A stretch of DNA of 42,021 nt from SIG598 sp045605025 (GCA_045605025.1 JAZUPE010000058.1:1-42021), one strand, 5' to 3'. Counted from the stretch's first letter, positions 15,216 through 24,144 are shown. Notes: generated from the letters alone by a model not told the origin. Numbers and translations: made by a program.

Positions 15216-15731
15216 GTGGGAAATCCTGCTCTGCTTGTGCTGTTTGCCCTGCTTGCTGCCGCTGTGGGAACGGGCTTTCTTATCCGGAAGGTGCATATTG
15301 ACGGTGTATTAAAGCTGAAAGGGCGGGCAGATGAAATCATCGCTCCCCTCGTTAGCAGGGCGGCGGACGGTGACCGGTCTTCCGGCTGTGTGTCTGGTCG
15401 GACAGAAATTTACTTCGATGGCGCCTTTGACCGCTATGCCCGCGACTGTCTGCTGGAGTGCACGCCTGTCTGTCTGTGCTGCGTGACTCTGGTTGCCGGA
15501 GAACCCTGCCGGCAGTACACCGTTCCGCTGGACAGCATTACGCAATGCAAGGTCAGAGAGTATACGAAAGAGTACAGAATTACTTTGAACGCAAGCGGCA
15601 GAAAGAGTATTTTTGTCGTGCATAAACGTTCACCCCGCGATATCATACCGATGCAGGGCGAACGGGCAGAAAAATTCATTGAAATACTATGTAAAGCCGC
15701 CGGGCTTGACAATCTTCCTCATAAGGAGTGA
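15216..15731 (+). CDS. Membrane-anchored protein of unknown function in the arginine operon
   Basis: Not recognised. The 171-residue frame has one N-terminal hydrophobic helix (about 4-23) followed by a soluble, Cys-containing domain of mixed beta character (about 60-165, with VPLDSITQCKVREY and SIFVVHKRSP) that could be PH-like. The proposed GTG at 15216 overlaps the last base of the third argB stop and has no good ribosome site, so translation may be coupled or the start may lie slightly inside. The stop is 5 nt before argD. Codon use looks less biased than in the arg genes, which hints at a different origin. Confidence 0.6.
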   Translation: MGNPALLVLFALLAAAVGTGFLIRKVHIDGVLKLKGRADEIIAPLVSRAADGDRSSGCVSGRTEIYFDGAFDRYARDCLLECTPVCLCCVTLVAGEPCRQYTVPLDSITQCKVREYTKEYRITLNASGRKSIFVVHKRSPRDIIPMQGERAEKFIEILCKAAGLDNLPHKE

Positions 15732-15736
15732 ATCTC

Positions 15737-16900
15737 ATGGACATCAAAAGAACCGATGATACCTACGTCGCTCATACCTACGGACGCTTTCCCGTGGCAT
15801 TCGTGTCCGGCAAGGGCGCAAAGCTCTATGACGACGGGGGAAAGGAATACATAGATCTCAGCACCGGCATCGCCACCAACGTCTTCGGCGTGGCTGACGA
15901 CGCGTGGATAGCAGCTGTCACCGCCCAGCTGGGCAATGTGCAGCACACCTCCAATCTTTATTACACCGGGCCCTGCGCAAAGCTGGCTCAGCTTCTGTGC
16001 GAGCGCACCGGCATGAAGAAGGTCTTCTTCTCCAACTCCGGTGCGGAGGCCAACGAGTGCGCCATCAAGACCGCCCGCCGCTGGCAGCACCTCAACTACG
16101 GCGGTGAGCGTCCGGTCATCATCACCCTGAAGAACAGCTTCCACGGACGCACCATCACCACCCTTGCCGCCACCGGTCAGGACGTGTTCCACACCGAGTT
16201 CGGTCCCTTTACCGAGGGCTTTGTCTACGCCGATCCCAACGTCCCCGGCGATCTTACCCGTCTGGCTGAGGAAAATCCCTGCTGCGCGGTGATGATCGAG
16301 ACCGTGCAGGGCGAGGGCGGCGTCAACCCCCTGTCCACCGAATTCGTCGCCGAGGTCAACGCGGTTGCCGAAAAATACGGGCTGCTCATCATCGTTGACG
16401 AGGTGCAGACCGGCAACGGACGTACCGGCAGACTGTACGGCTACATGAACTTTGATCTCAAGCCCGACATCGTTTCCACCGCCAAGGGTCTGGGCGGCGG
16501 ACTGCCCATCGGCGCCTGCTTGCTGGGCGAGAGGGTGCAGGACGTTCTCACTCCCGGCTCCCACGGCTCCACCTTCGGCGGCAACCCCGTGTGCTGCGCC
16601 GGAGCCATCAGCGTTATCGAGCGCCTTGACGAAGCCCTCCTTGAGGGTGTGCGCCAGCGTTCGGAATACATCGTCATTCAGCTCAACGGCTCCAAGGGTG
16701 TCAAGTCCGTCAGCGGACTGGGTCTGATGCTGGGCATCGAGACCGAGCGCCCTGCAAAGGAAGTCATTGCCGGCTGCCTCGAGCGCGGCGTTGTGGTCAT
16801 CAGCGCCAAGAACAAGGTGCGCCTGCTGCCGCCCCTCAACATCGACATGGACGATCTTAAAAAAGCTATCAATATTCTCAAGGAGGAACTTGCGAAATGA
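15737..16900 (+). CDS. argD: Acetylornithine aminotransferase
   Basis: PLP-dependent class III aminotransferase converting N-acetylglutamate semialdehyde to N-acetylornithine. The 387-residue protein has the cofactor segment FSNSGAEANECAIKTAR, LKNSFHGRTITTL, the PLP aspartate in VDEVQTGNGRTG and the Schiff-base lysine in STAKGLGGGLPIGA, ending with LLPPLNI. Start at 15737 chosen because AAGGAG lies 9 nt upstream; an upstream in-frame GTG at 15728 overlaps the previous gene. The stop overlaps the argF start as ATGA. Confidence 0.95.
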   Translation: MDIKRTDDTYVAHTYGRFPVAFVSGKGAKLYDDGGKEYIDLSTGIATNVFGVADDAWIAAVTAQLGNVQHTSNLYYTGPCAKLAQLLCERTGMKKVFFSNSGAEANECAIKTARRWQHLNYGGERPVIITLKNSFHGRTITTLAATGQDVFHTEFGPFTEGFVYADPNVPGDLTRLAEENPCCAVMIETVQGEGGVNPLSTEFVAEVNAVAEKYGLLIIVDEVQTGNGRTGRLYGYMNFDLKPDIVSTAKGLGGGLPIGACLLGERVQDVLTPGSHGSTFGGNPVCCAGAISVIERLDEALLEGVRQRSEYIVIQLNGSKGVKSVSGLGLMLGIETERPAKEVIAGCLERGVVVISAKNKVRLLPPLNIDMDDLKKAINILKEELAK

Positions 16901-17799
16901 AACATCTGCTGAAGCTTTCCGATCTCTCTCCCGAGGAGATCACCGAAATACTCAATCTTGCCGACCAGCTCAAATATGAAGCAAAGAACGGCATCGAGCA
17001 TCATCGCCTCAAGGGCAAGAAGCTGGGCATGATCTTCCAGAAGTCCTCCACCCGTACCCGCGTTTCCTTTGAAGCCGGTATGTATGATCTGGGCGGCACC
17101 GCTCTGTTCCTCAGCTCCAACGACCTGCAGATCGGCCGCGGCGAGCCCGTTCAGGACACCGCCCGTGTGCTTTCCAGATATCTCGACGGCATCATGATCC
17201 GCACCTTTGCCCAGAGCGAGGTTGAGGATCTTGCCAAGTACGGCTCCATTCCCATCATCAACGGTCTGACCGACTACTGCCACCCCTGTCAGGTGCTGGC
17301 AGACCTGATGACCATCCGTGAGCACAAGGGCGTTATCGCCGGCAACAAGCTGTGCTACATCGGCGACGGCAACAACATGGCCAACTCCCTCATCGTCGGC
17401 TGCATCAAGATGGGCATGGCTGTGTCCATCGCCTGCCCCGCCGGCTACGAGCCTGACGCCGACATCATGAAGTGGGCCGCCGAGAACGGCGACTTCGTCT
17501 GCACTCCCGACATCAAGGCCGCTGCCGCCGGTGCCGACGTACTCTACACCGACGTGTGGGCTTCCATGGGTCAGGAGAGTGAAGCTGCCGAGCGCAAGAA
17601 GATCTTCGCCGACTACCAGATCAACAGCGATGTCATGGCTGTCGCCAAGCCCGACGCCATGGTCATGCACTGCCTGCCCGCCCACCGCGGTGAGGAGATC
17701 GCCGAGGACGTCCTCGAGGCACACGCCAACGAGATCTTCGACGAGGCCGAGAACCGCCTTCACGCCCAGAAGGCCGTCCTGTGCATGGTGATGGCATGA
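16897..17799 (+). CDS. argF: Ornithine carbamoyltransferase
   Basis: Condenses ornithine with carbamoyl phosphate to citrulline. The 300-residue protein has the carbamoyl-phosphate motif KSSTRTRVSFE (about residues 49-59), the second CP-binding site DYCHPCQVLAD, the ornithine region DVWASMG and the C-terminal HCLPAHRGEE. It overlaps argD upstream and carA downstream (ATGA at 17796), so the enzyme that uses carbamoyl phosphate is translationally coupled to the one that makes it. This supports an arginine-dedicated synthetase. Confidence 0.96.
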   Translation: MKHLLKLSDLSPEEITEILNLADQLKYEAKNGIEHHRLKGKKLGMIFQKSSTRTRVSFEAGMYDLGGTALFLSSNDLQIGRGEPVQDTARVLSRYLDGIMIRTFAQSEVEDLAKYGSIPIINGLTDYCHPCQVLADLMTIREHKGVIAGNKLCYIGDGNNMANSLIVGCIKMGMAVSIACPAGYEPDADIMKWAAENGDFVCTPDIKAAAAGADVLYTDVWASMGQESEAAERKKIFADYQINSDVMAVAKPDAMVMHCLPAHRGEEIAEDVLEAHANEIFDEAENRLHAQKAVLCMVMA

Positions 17800-18833
17800 G
17801 CAAGGCATACCTGATTCTTGCCAACGGCAGAGTGTTCGAGGGCGAGCGTTTCGGCGCTGAAAAGGACAGCACAGGCGAGCTGGTGTTCACCACCACCGCA
17901 GGTGCTTATGTCGAGACTCTCACCGACCCCTGTTACTGCGGACAGATTGTCATGCAGACCTTCCCCCTCATCGGCAACTACGGCTGGATTGGGGAGAGCG
18001 ATGCTTCCGTCTGCCACGCCGCCGGTTACGTTGTGCGTGACTGGTGCGACGCTCCCTCCAACTTCCGCTGCAGCGGCGATATAGATTCCTATCTCAAAGC
18101 TCAGGGTGTCCCCGGACTTTGCGGCGTTGATACCCGTGAGCTGACCCAGATAATCCGCGAGGAGGGAGTTATGCCCGCGGTCATCAGCTCCGTTCCCGAG
18201 GTGGACATGGACGCTCTGCGCGCCTTTGCGGTCAGAGATGCGGTGAGCAGAACCGCCGTCACCACCGCCGATATCTACCCCGCGGAGGGTGAGGCAAAGT
18301 ACAGCGTTGCCGTGCTGGATTACGGCTGCGGCAGCAGTGTTATCCCCGCCCTGTGCGCTCTGGGCTGTCAGGTCAGAGTTATCCCGTGGGGTGCTTCCGC
18401 TGAGGATATTCTCGCCGCCGCTCCCGATGGACTGGTGATCACCGACGGTCCCGGCGCACCCGCCGAAAACACCGCCGACATCGAGACCATCAAGGCCGTG
18501 GCGGGCAAAGTGCCTCTGTTCGGCTTCGGTCTTGGTCATCAGATGCTCGCCCTCGCCATGGGCGGCACCGTCAGCAAGCTGAAGTTCGGTCACCGCGGCG
18601 CGAACCAGCCGGTCAGAGACAACTCCACCGGCAAAATCCTTATCACCAATCAGAATCACGGCTGGGCAGTGGACGCAGACAGCGTCAGCGGTGCCGCCGT
18701 GAGCCATATCAATATAAACGACAGCACCTGCGAGGGTCTTGTCTATGAAAATATCAGGGCGGTTTCCGTGCAGTTCAAGCCGGAGAAAGCCCAGCTTGAG
18801 CAGTTTATTGCTGTGATGGGAGGGAACGACTGA
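17796..18833 (+). CDS. carA: CarA-like small subunit with inactivated glutaminase site
   Basis: Small subunit of carbamoyl-phosphate synthetase, normally hydrolysing glutamine to feed ammonia to CarB. The 345-residue protein keeps the N-terminal CarA domain (FEGERFGAE, LTDPCYCGQIV, FPLIGNYG, CGVDTRELT) and the class I glutaminase fold (DGPGAP, LKFGHRGANQPV, NQNHGWAVD). The nucleophile elbow, normally GICLGHQ, reads GFGLGHQ, so Cys is Gly245 (18528-18530). The catalytic His of QFHPEA is Lys328 (18777-18779) in QFKPEK; the adjacent Glu remains. No nearby Cys can substitute. It therefore probably serves as a structural partner of CarB. ATG at 17796 overlaps argF; the stop overlaps the carB ATG by one base. 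Confidence 0.9.
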   Translation: MSKAYLILANGRVFEGERFGAEKDSTGELVFTTTAGAYVETLTDPCYCGQIVMQTFPLIGNYGWIGESDASVCHAAGYVVRDWCDAPSNFRCSGDIDSYLKAQGVPGLCGVDTRELTQIIREEGVMPAVISSVPEVDMDALRAFAVRDAVSRTAVTTADIYPAEGEAKYSVAVLDYGCGSSVIPALCALGCQVRVIPWGASAEDILAAAPDGLVITDGPGAPAENTADIETIKAVAGKVPLFGFGLGHQMLALAMGGTVSKLKFGHRGANQPVRDNSTGKILITNQNHGWAVDADSVSGAAVSHININDSTCEGLVYENIRAVSVQFKPEKAQLEQFIAVMGGND

Positions 18834-21800
18834 TGCCCCTTAACAAAGATATCAAAAAGGTAATGGTCATCGGCTCCGGCCCCATCGTTATCGGTCAGGC
18901 GGCGGAATTCGACTACGCCGGCACTCAGGCCTGCCGCGTGCTGCGTCAGGCGGGTCTTGAGGTGGTGCTGGTCAACTCCAACCCCGCCACCATCATGACC
19001 GACACCGCCATGGCGGATAAAATCTACCTCGAGCCGCTGACTGTTGATACGGTCAAGCGCATCATCAACATCGAGCGTCCCGACAGCCTGCTGGCAGGTC
19101 TGGGCGGACAGACCGGTCTGACCATCGCCATGCAGCTGGACAAGGAAGGCTTCCTTGAGCGCATGGGCGTGCGTCTGCTGGGCACCAAGGCCGATGCCAT
19201 CGACAAGGCCGAGGACCGCCAGATGTTCCGCGACACCATGCTCAAGATCGGACAGCCCTGCATCCCCTCGGATATCGCCAACGACCTTGAGACCGCCGTG
19301 GAGATAGCCGCACGCATCGGCTATCCCGTCATCATCCGTCCCGCATTCACTCTGGGCGGCGGTGGCGGCGGCGTTGCGTACAACGAAGCCGAGCTGCGCA
19401 TCGTTGCAGCCACCGGTCTTGATATGTCGCCCATCACTCAGGTGCTGGTGGAAAGATATATCTACGGCTGGAAGGAAATCGAATTCGAGACCATGCGTGA
19501 CGGTGCCGGCAACGCCATCGCCATCTGCAGCATGGAGAACGTCGACCCCGTGGGCGTACACACCGGCGACTCCATCGTCGTGGCTCCTGCCATGACCCTT
19601 TCCAACGACGAATACCAGATGCTCCGCAGAGCCTCTCTGGATATCATCACTGAGCTGGGCATCGAAGGCGGCTGCAACTGCCAGTTTGCCCTCAATCCCG
19701 ACAGCTTTGAATACGCCGACATCGAGGTAAACCCCCGTGTTTCCCGTTCTTCGGCGCTAGCCTCCAAGGCAACCGGCTATCCCATCGCCAAGGTGACCGC
19801 CATGATCGCGCTGGGCTACACCCTCGACGAGATCCGCAACGAGGTCACCGGCTGCACATGGGCTGCCTTTGAGCCGGCGGTTGACTACTGCGTGGTCAAG
19901 CTGCCCAAGTGGCCCTTTGAGAAATTCGGCAATGCCCCCAGAACTCTGGGTACACAGATGAAAGCCACCGGCGAGGTCATGTCCATCGCGCCCTCCTTTG
20001 AGGCGGCGATGATGAAGGCCATCCGCGGCGCGGAGATTTCCCTCGACACCCTCAATCATCCCAAAATGGCTGAGTGCGAGGATATCCGTGAGCGGCTGAA
20101 GGTCATGGACGACCTGCGCATCTTTGCCGTGTTCGAGGCTCTGAAGCGCGGCGTAACTCCCGGGGAGATCTATGAGATCACCCGCATCGACCCGTGGTTC
20201 ACCGCAAAGCTGCTCAAACTGGTGCAGTTCGAGCAGAAGATAGGCGGCAGAGCCATTACCGAGTGCGAATACCTCGAGGGCAAGAAGCTGGGCTATCCCG
20301 ACAAGGCACTTGCCCGCATCAGCGGTCAGGCGCTGCCCTGCCACCGTGAGGCGGTTTACAAGATGGTGGACACCTGCGCCGCCGAGTACGCCGCTCAGAC
20401 CCCCTATTTCTATTCCACCTACGACAACCACTGCGAATCCCGCAGCTTTACCCGTTCGGGCAAAAAGAAGATCATCGTCCTCGGCTCCGGTCCCATCCGC
20501 ATCGGACAGGGCATCGAGTTTGACTACTCCAGTGTACACTGCGTCTGGGCACTCAAGCGTCTGGGCTACGAGGTCATTATCATCAACAACAATCCCGAGA
20601 CCGTTTCCACCGACTACGACACCGCCGACCGGCTTTATTTTGAGCCGCTCACCGACGAGGATGTCATGAACATCATCAAGGTCGAGCAGCCCGAGGGCGT
20701 TGTTGTGGCATTCGGCGGACAGACCGCCATCAAGCTGGTCAAGTTCCTTGACGACAGCGGCATAAAGATCATGGGCACCTCCGCCGAGGGTATCGACATG
20801 GCTGAGGACCGCGAGCGTTTTGACGCGCTGCTGGAGAAATTCTCCATCCGCCGTCCTGCCGGCATGGGTGTCATGAGCCTTGAGGAAGCCCTCGCCGCCG
20901 CTGAGCAGCTGGGCTATCCCGTGCTGCTGCGCCCCTCCTACGTCATCGGCGGTCAGAATATGAAGATCGTCCACAACGAAGCCGAAGTGCGTACCTACAT
21001 GGACGTTATCCTCTCCGGCTCCATCGACAACCCCGTGCTTGTGGACAAGTACCTCGAGGGTCTGGAGCTTGAGGTGGACGTTATCTCAGACGGCAGGGAC
21101 GTTCTGATTCCCGGCGTCATGCAGCACATCGAGCGCGCCGGCGTGCACAGCGGCGACTCCATCGCCGTCTATCCCCAGTTCTCCATCTCGGACAAGATGC
21201 TCCGCAAGGTCATCGACTGCTCGGAGAAGCTGGCGCTGGAACTGGGTACTCAGGGTCTGGTCAACATTCAGTACCTTGTGTGGCGCAACGAGCTGTATGT
21301 CATCGAGGTCAATCCCCGAGCCTCCCGCACCGTGCCCTACATCAGCAAGGTGACCGGCGTGCCTATGGTCGACCTCGCCACCCGCGTGATGGTGGGCGAG
21401 CCCCTGCGCGACATGGGCTACGGCACCGGACTTTACCGCACACCCCCTTACTACACCGTCAAGGTGCCTGTGTTCTCCTTTGAGAAGCTGAGCGATGTCA
21501 ACTCCTCTCTCGGTCCGGAAATGAAATCCACCGGCGAGGTGCTGGGCATCGGCAAGACTCTCAACGAGGCACTGTTCAAGGGACTTGCCTCGGCGGGCTT
21601 CCGCCTGCGCGCCCCCGAGATGGGGCAGGACATCGGCGTGCTCATCAGCGTGTGCGACCACGACTATCTCGAGGTGGTCACGCTGGCAAAGAAGCTGGAC
21701 GACCTGGGAATGAAGCTGTACGCCACCAAGGGTACCGCCGAAACCATCGCCGCGCTGGGCATCGACGTTTTCACCGTGCCGGATATCTCTGAGTACGATA

Positions 21801-22870
21801 AGGTCACGGAGCTGCTGGAAAGCGGCTGCATCAGCTACATCGTCTACACCGGAGCCATGCACGACTCCACCATGGACGATTATATCCGCCTGCACCGCCG
21901 CGCCGTGCAGCTTTCCATCGCCTGCTTTACCTCTCTTGACACCGCCAACGCGCTGGCTGACATCATCGCCAGCCGCTTCAACCAGTTCAACACCGAGCTG
22001 GTGGATATCGCCCACCTGCGCACCAGCCGTCAGAAGCTGCACTTTGCCAAGATGCACGGCAACAGCAACGACTACATCTTCATCGACAACCGCGACGGCA
22101 AGATTGTCTGCCCCGAATCCCTTAGCGTGAGCATGTGCGACCGCTACACCGGCGTGGGCGCCGACGGTATCGTGCTCATCGAGGATTCCACCAGAGCCGA
22201 CGCGAAGATGCGCATCTTCAACAAGGACGGCTCCGAGGGAGCCATGGCGGGCAACAGCATCCGCTGCGTGGCAAAGTTCCTCTATGACAACGGCATCGTC
22301 TGCCGCGACCGCATCACCGTGGAGACCAACAGCGGCATCAAGAACCTCAAGCTGTATCTGCGCGGCGGCAAGGTCAGCGAGGTGTGCGTGGATATCGGCA
22401 AGGCGGAGTTCGCGCCCGATAAGATCCCCACGATTCTTGAGGGCGAGCGCGTCATCGACCGTCCCGTTACCATCGGCGGCAAGGATTACCGCATCAACTG
22501 CGTCTCCGTGGGTACGCCCCACTGCGTGGTGTTCTGCGACCGTGTGGACGGCGTGGATATCGAGAATGTCGGTCCGCTCTTTGAACACGCTGAATTCTTC
22601 CCCCGCAGAGTGAACACCGAGTTCGTGCGAGTGGTCAACGAATGCACTCTCAAGATGCGTGTCTGGGAGCGCGGCAACGGCGAGACCCGCGCCTGCGGCA
22701 CCGGTGCCTGCGCCGCTGTTGTGGCGGCTGTGGAAAACGGCTTCTGCAAAAAAGGCGAGGACATCGTGGTCAAGGTTCCCGGCGGTGATCTGACCGTCAA
22801 CTACACCGACGAAACAGTGCTGCTCACCGGACCTGCCGAGCTGGTCTACGAGGGCGTAACCGAATATTGA
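18833..22870 (+). CDS. carB: Carbamoyl-phosphate synthetase large subunit fused to a DapF-like domain
   Basis: Residues 1 to about 1063 are a complete CarB: a first ATP-grasp half (FDYAGTQACR, RPAFTLGGGGGG, DPVGVHTGDSIVVAPA, IEVNPRVSRSSALASKATGYP), a second half (FDYSSVHCVWAL, SYVIGGQNMKIV, HSGDSIAVYP, VIEVNPRASRT) and a C-terminal MGS-like regulatory domain (about 935-1063). Without a stop or long linker, residues 1068-1345 are a full-length diaminopimelate epimerase domain (FAKMHGNSNDYIFID, GVGADGIVLI, TPHCVVF, ERGNGETRACGTGACA). Its second catalytic Cys is present (1288), but the first is Ala1139 in SEGAMAGNSIRC. CarB parts look intact. GGAGGG precedes the ATG. Last gene of the arginine operon. 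Confidence 0.95.
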   Translation: MPLNKDIKKVMVIGSGPIVIGQAAEFDYAGTQACRVLRQAGLEVVLVNSNPATIMTDTAMADKIYLEPLTVDTVKRIINIERPDSLLAGLGGQTGLTIAMQLDKEGFLERMGVRLLGTKADAIDKAEDRQMFRDTMLKIGQPCIPSDIANDLETAVEIAARIGYPVIIRPAFTLGGGGGGVAYNEAELRIVAATGLDMSPITQVLVERYIYGWKEIEFETMRDGAGNAIAICSMENVDPVGVHTGDSIVVAPAMTLSNDEYQMLRRASLDIITELGIEGGCNCQFALNPDSFEYADIEVNPRVSRSSALASKATGYPIAKVTAMIALGYTLDEIRNEVTGCTWAAFEPAVDYCVVKLPKWPFEKFGNAPRTLGTQMKATGEVMSIAPSFEAAMMKAIRGAEISLDTLNHPKMAECEDIRERLKVMDDLRIFAVFEALKRGVTPGEIYEITRIDPWFTAKLLKLVQFEQKIGGRAITECEYLEGKKLGYPDKALARISGQALPCHREAVYKMVDTCAAEYAAQTPYFYSTYDNHCESRSFTRSGKKKIIVLGSGPIRIGQGIEFDYSSVHCVWALKRLGYEVIIINNNPETVSTDYDTADRLYFEPLTDEDVMNIIKVEQPEGVVVAFGGQTAIKLVKFLDDSGIKIMGTSAEGIDMAEDRERFDALLEKFSIRRPAGMGVMSLEEALAAAEQLGYPVLLRPSYVIGGQNMKIVHNEAEVRTYMDVILSGSIDNPVLVDKYLEGLELEVDVISDGRDVLIPGVMQHIERAGVHSGDSIAVYPQFSISDKMLRKVIDCSEKLALELGTQGLVNIQYLVWRNELYVIEVNPRASRTVPYISKVTGVPMVDLATRVMVGEPLRDMGYGTGLYRTPPYYTVKVPVFSFEKLSDVNSSLGPEMKSTGEVLGIGKTLNEALFKGLASAGFRLRAPEMGQDIGVLISVCDHDYLEVVTLAKKLDDLGMKLYATKGTAETIAALGIDVFTVPDISEYDKVTELLESGCISYIVYTGAMHDSTMDDYIRLHRRAVQLSIACFTSLDTANALADIIASRFNQFNTELVDIAHLRTSRQKLHFAKMHGNSNDYIFIDNRDGKIVCPESLSVSMCDRYTGVGADGIVLIEDSTRADAKMRIFNKDGSEGAMAGNSIRCVAKFLYDNGIVCRDRITVETNSGIKNLKLYLRGGKVSEVCVDIGKAEFAPDKIPTILEGERVIDRPVTIGGKDYRINCVSVGTPHCVVFCDRVDGVDIENVGPLFEHAEFFPRRVNTEFVRVVNECTLKMRVWERGNGETRACGTGACAAVVAAVENGFCKKGEDIVVKVPGGDLTVNYTDETVLLTGPAELVYEGVTEY

Positions 22871-22891
22871 TATTTCGTGATAAACAGAACG

Positions 22892-22916
22892 ATGCCGCGG
22901 GGTGGACTCGCGGCAT
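22892..22916 (+). terminator. Hairpin after carB::dapF
   Basis: An 8-bp perfect stem ATGCCGCG/CGCGGCAT with a 9-nt loop, 21 nt after the stop. It lacks a T-run, so it may stabilise the mRNA end rather than terminate. Confidence 0.4.
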
Positions 22917-23054
22917 TGTCTGTAATTGGCGGAGTATCTGTTATAAAGAGATCTGAGAATGTCACGATGAATCGGATTATTCTCGTATGACAATCAATAG
23001 TACAGATAATGGGGATATTGACAGGGTTTTGCTTTCAGCTCCCCGAAAATACAG

Positions 23055-23105
23055 CACCGCCCGCCGATGGAAGACCGATACTTCCTCCGGCGGGCGGTGT
23101 TTTTA
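23055..23105 (+). terminator. Intrinsic terminator of the arginine operon
   Basis: A 12-bp perfect stem CACCGCCCGCCG/CGGCGGGCGGTG (23055-23066 and 23088-23099) followed by a T-run on the plus strand. It lies between the convergent arginine operon and the minus-strand gene at 23124. Confidence 0.75.
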
Positions 23106-23123
23106 TATTATGTGATTAAGCTG

Positions 23124-24068
23124 TTACTGAGCGTCGGAAGGGGAGAGGGCCGAAGAGGACATCTCTGCAGGCTTTTCATACTCGCCGATCATGTAGTAAT
23201 CCCGCCCGAAGTAGCCCTGACGATAAAAGACCTCGATCTCATCGCCGCTTTGCTGCAGGGCGCTGCGTGCGACGCTTACGCGCAGCTTTACGGGGCGGTC
23301 GTCGATGGTGACGTAGAGATAATCGCCCACGCCTTCAACCTCGACCGCATAGGTCTTCGGCTCCGAGCTGTCCAGCGCATAGTTGGCCACGAACCCGATG
23401 TGCTGGAATAACATCACGCAAATCAGGAAGAGAAGAATGGGGAGGCAGACCTTCAGCACGGTAGCGGTTTTTTTGCTGCACAGCAGGTATATCAGCGCGA
23501 TGACGCCCGGAACGACTGCGGCTATCGCTGCGGGAATTAGCATTCCGTCCGGGTTGATGGGAGTAATGCGGGTCATGTTGAACCAGCAGAAGCGAAAGGC
23601 GGTGTATAAAAGACCCACTCCGCAGCACACCCTTGAATAATCATCAGGAATCAGCAGAAAGAGCATGAAAAGTAAAAACAGCACGGTGTGGCTCAGGGTC
23701 GTGAGCGGCAGCAGGTCGGGACGGAAAAGCTCCACCCAAGGCACCGCGGCGGTCAGCACGCAAAGAATGATGGTGGGGATGCCTGCCTTCAGTATCACGC
23801 GAATCAGAGGAACAAATATCGCCGCCGTACACAGCACGCGCAGCGCGATGCCAAAGCCGAGGGTGCTGCGGAAATCATGTAAGCCGGGGAGAAGCATCAA
23901 TAACGCTGCCGCAGTCGTGAGGATTATGCCGGAAAAAAGCTGCAGCACCCGCAGAAAGCGGCCGGAGACCTTTTCCGGTTCGGTGATGTATTCGTACATT
24001 GCGCGCTCGGTCCGCACCAGATCTTCGACCAGAGTCGGTTTATTGTCCGGGTTGCAGTCGTAATGCAT
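23124..24068 (-). CDS. Multi-pass membrane protein, unknown
   Basis: Not recognised. The 314-residue protein has a short soluble N-terminus (MHYDCNPDNKPTLVEDLVRTE), about eight hydrophobic helices from roughly residue 40 to 230, and a C-terminal soluble domain of about 80 residues rich in beta pattern (YAVEVEGVGDYLYVTIDDRPV), then a Ser-rich tail. I chose the ATG at 24068, which has CAGGAG 9 nt upstream, over a TTG at 24089. It stands alone, convergent with the arginine operon and divergent from padR. Confidence 0.8.
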   Translation of the reverse strand: MHYDCNPDNKPTLVEDLVRTERAMYEYITEPEKVSGRFLRVLQLFSGIILTTAAALLMLLPGLHDFRSTLGFGIALRVLCTAAIFVPLIRVILKAGIPTIILCVLTAAVPWVELFRPDLLPLTTLSHTVLFLLFMLFLLIPDDYSRVCCGVGLLYTAFRFCWFNMTRITPINPDGMLIPAAIAAVVPGVIALIYLLCSKKTATVLKVCLPILLFLICVMLFQHIGFVANYALDSSEPKTYAVEVEGVGDYLYVTIDDRPVKLRVSVARSALQQSGDEIEVFYRQGYFGRDYYMIGEYEKPAEMSSSALSPSDAQ

Positions 24069-24144
24069 AATTATCAACTCCTGAATCAAATATCGAAAAT
24101 ATTATTAACATAATACCAGAATGGGAGATTTTTGAAAATACCTC

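Noticed and set aside
21990..22060. CarB/DapF junction as a sequencing error joining two genes
   Set aside because: The junction is in frame without homopolymers, both domains are complete, and the DapF start Met is missing rather than mis-framed, which fits a true fusion. A second assembly would still be useful.
21086..22993. 635-codon open frame antisense to carB::dapF
   Set aside because: It is a shadow of the strongly coding, GC-biased fusion gene; its product has no recognisable domain and no convincing ribosome site.
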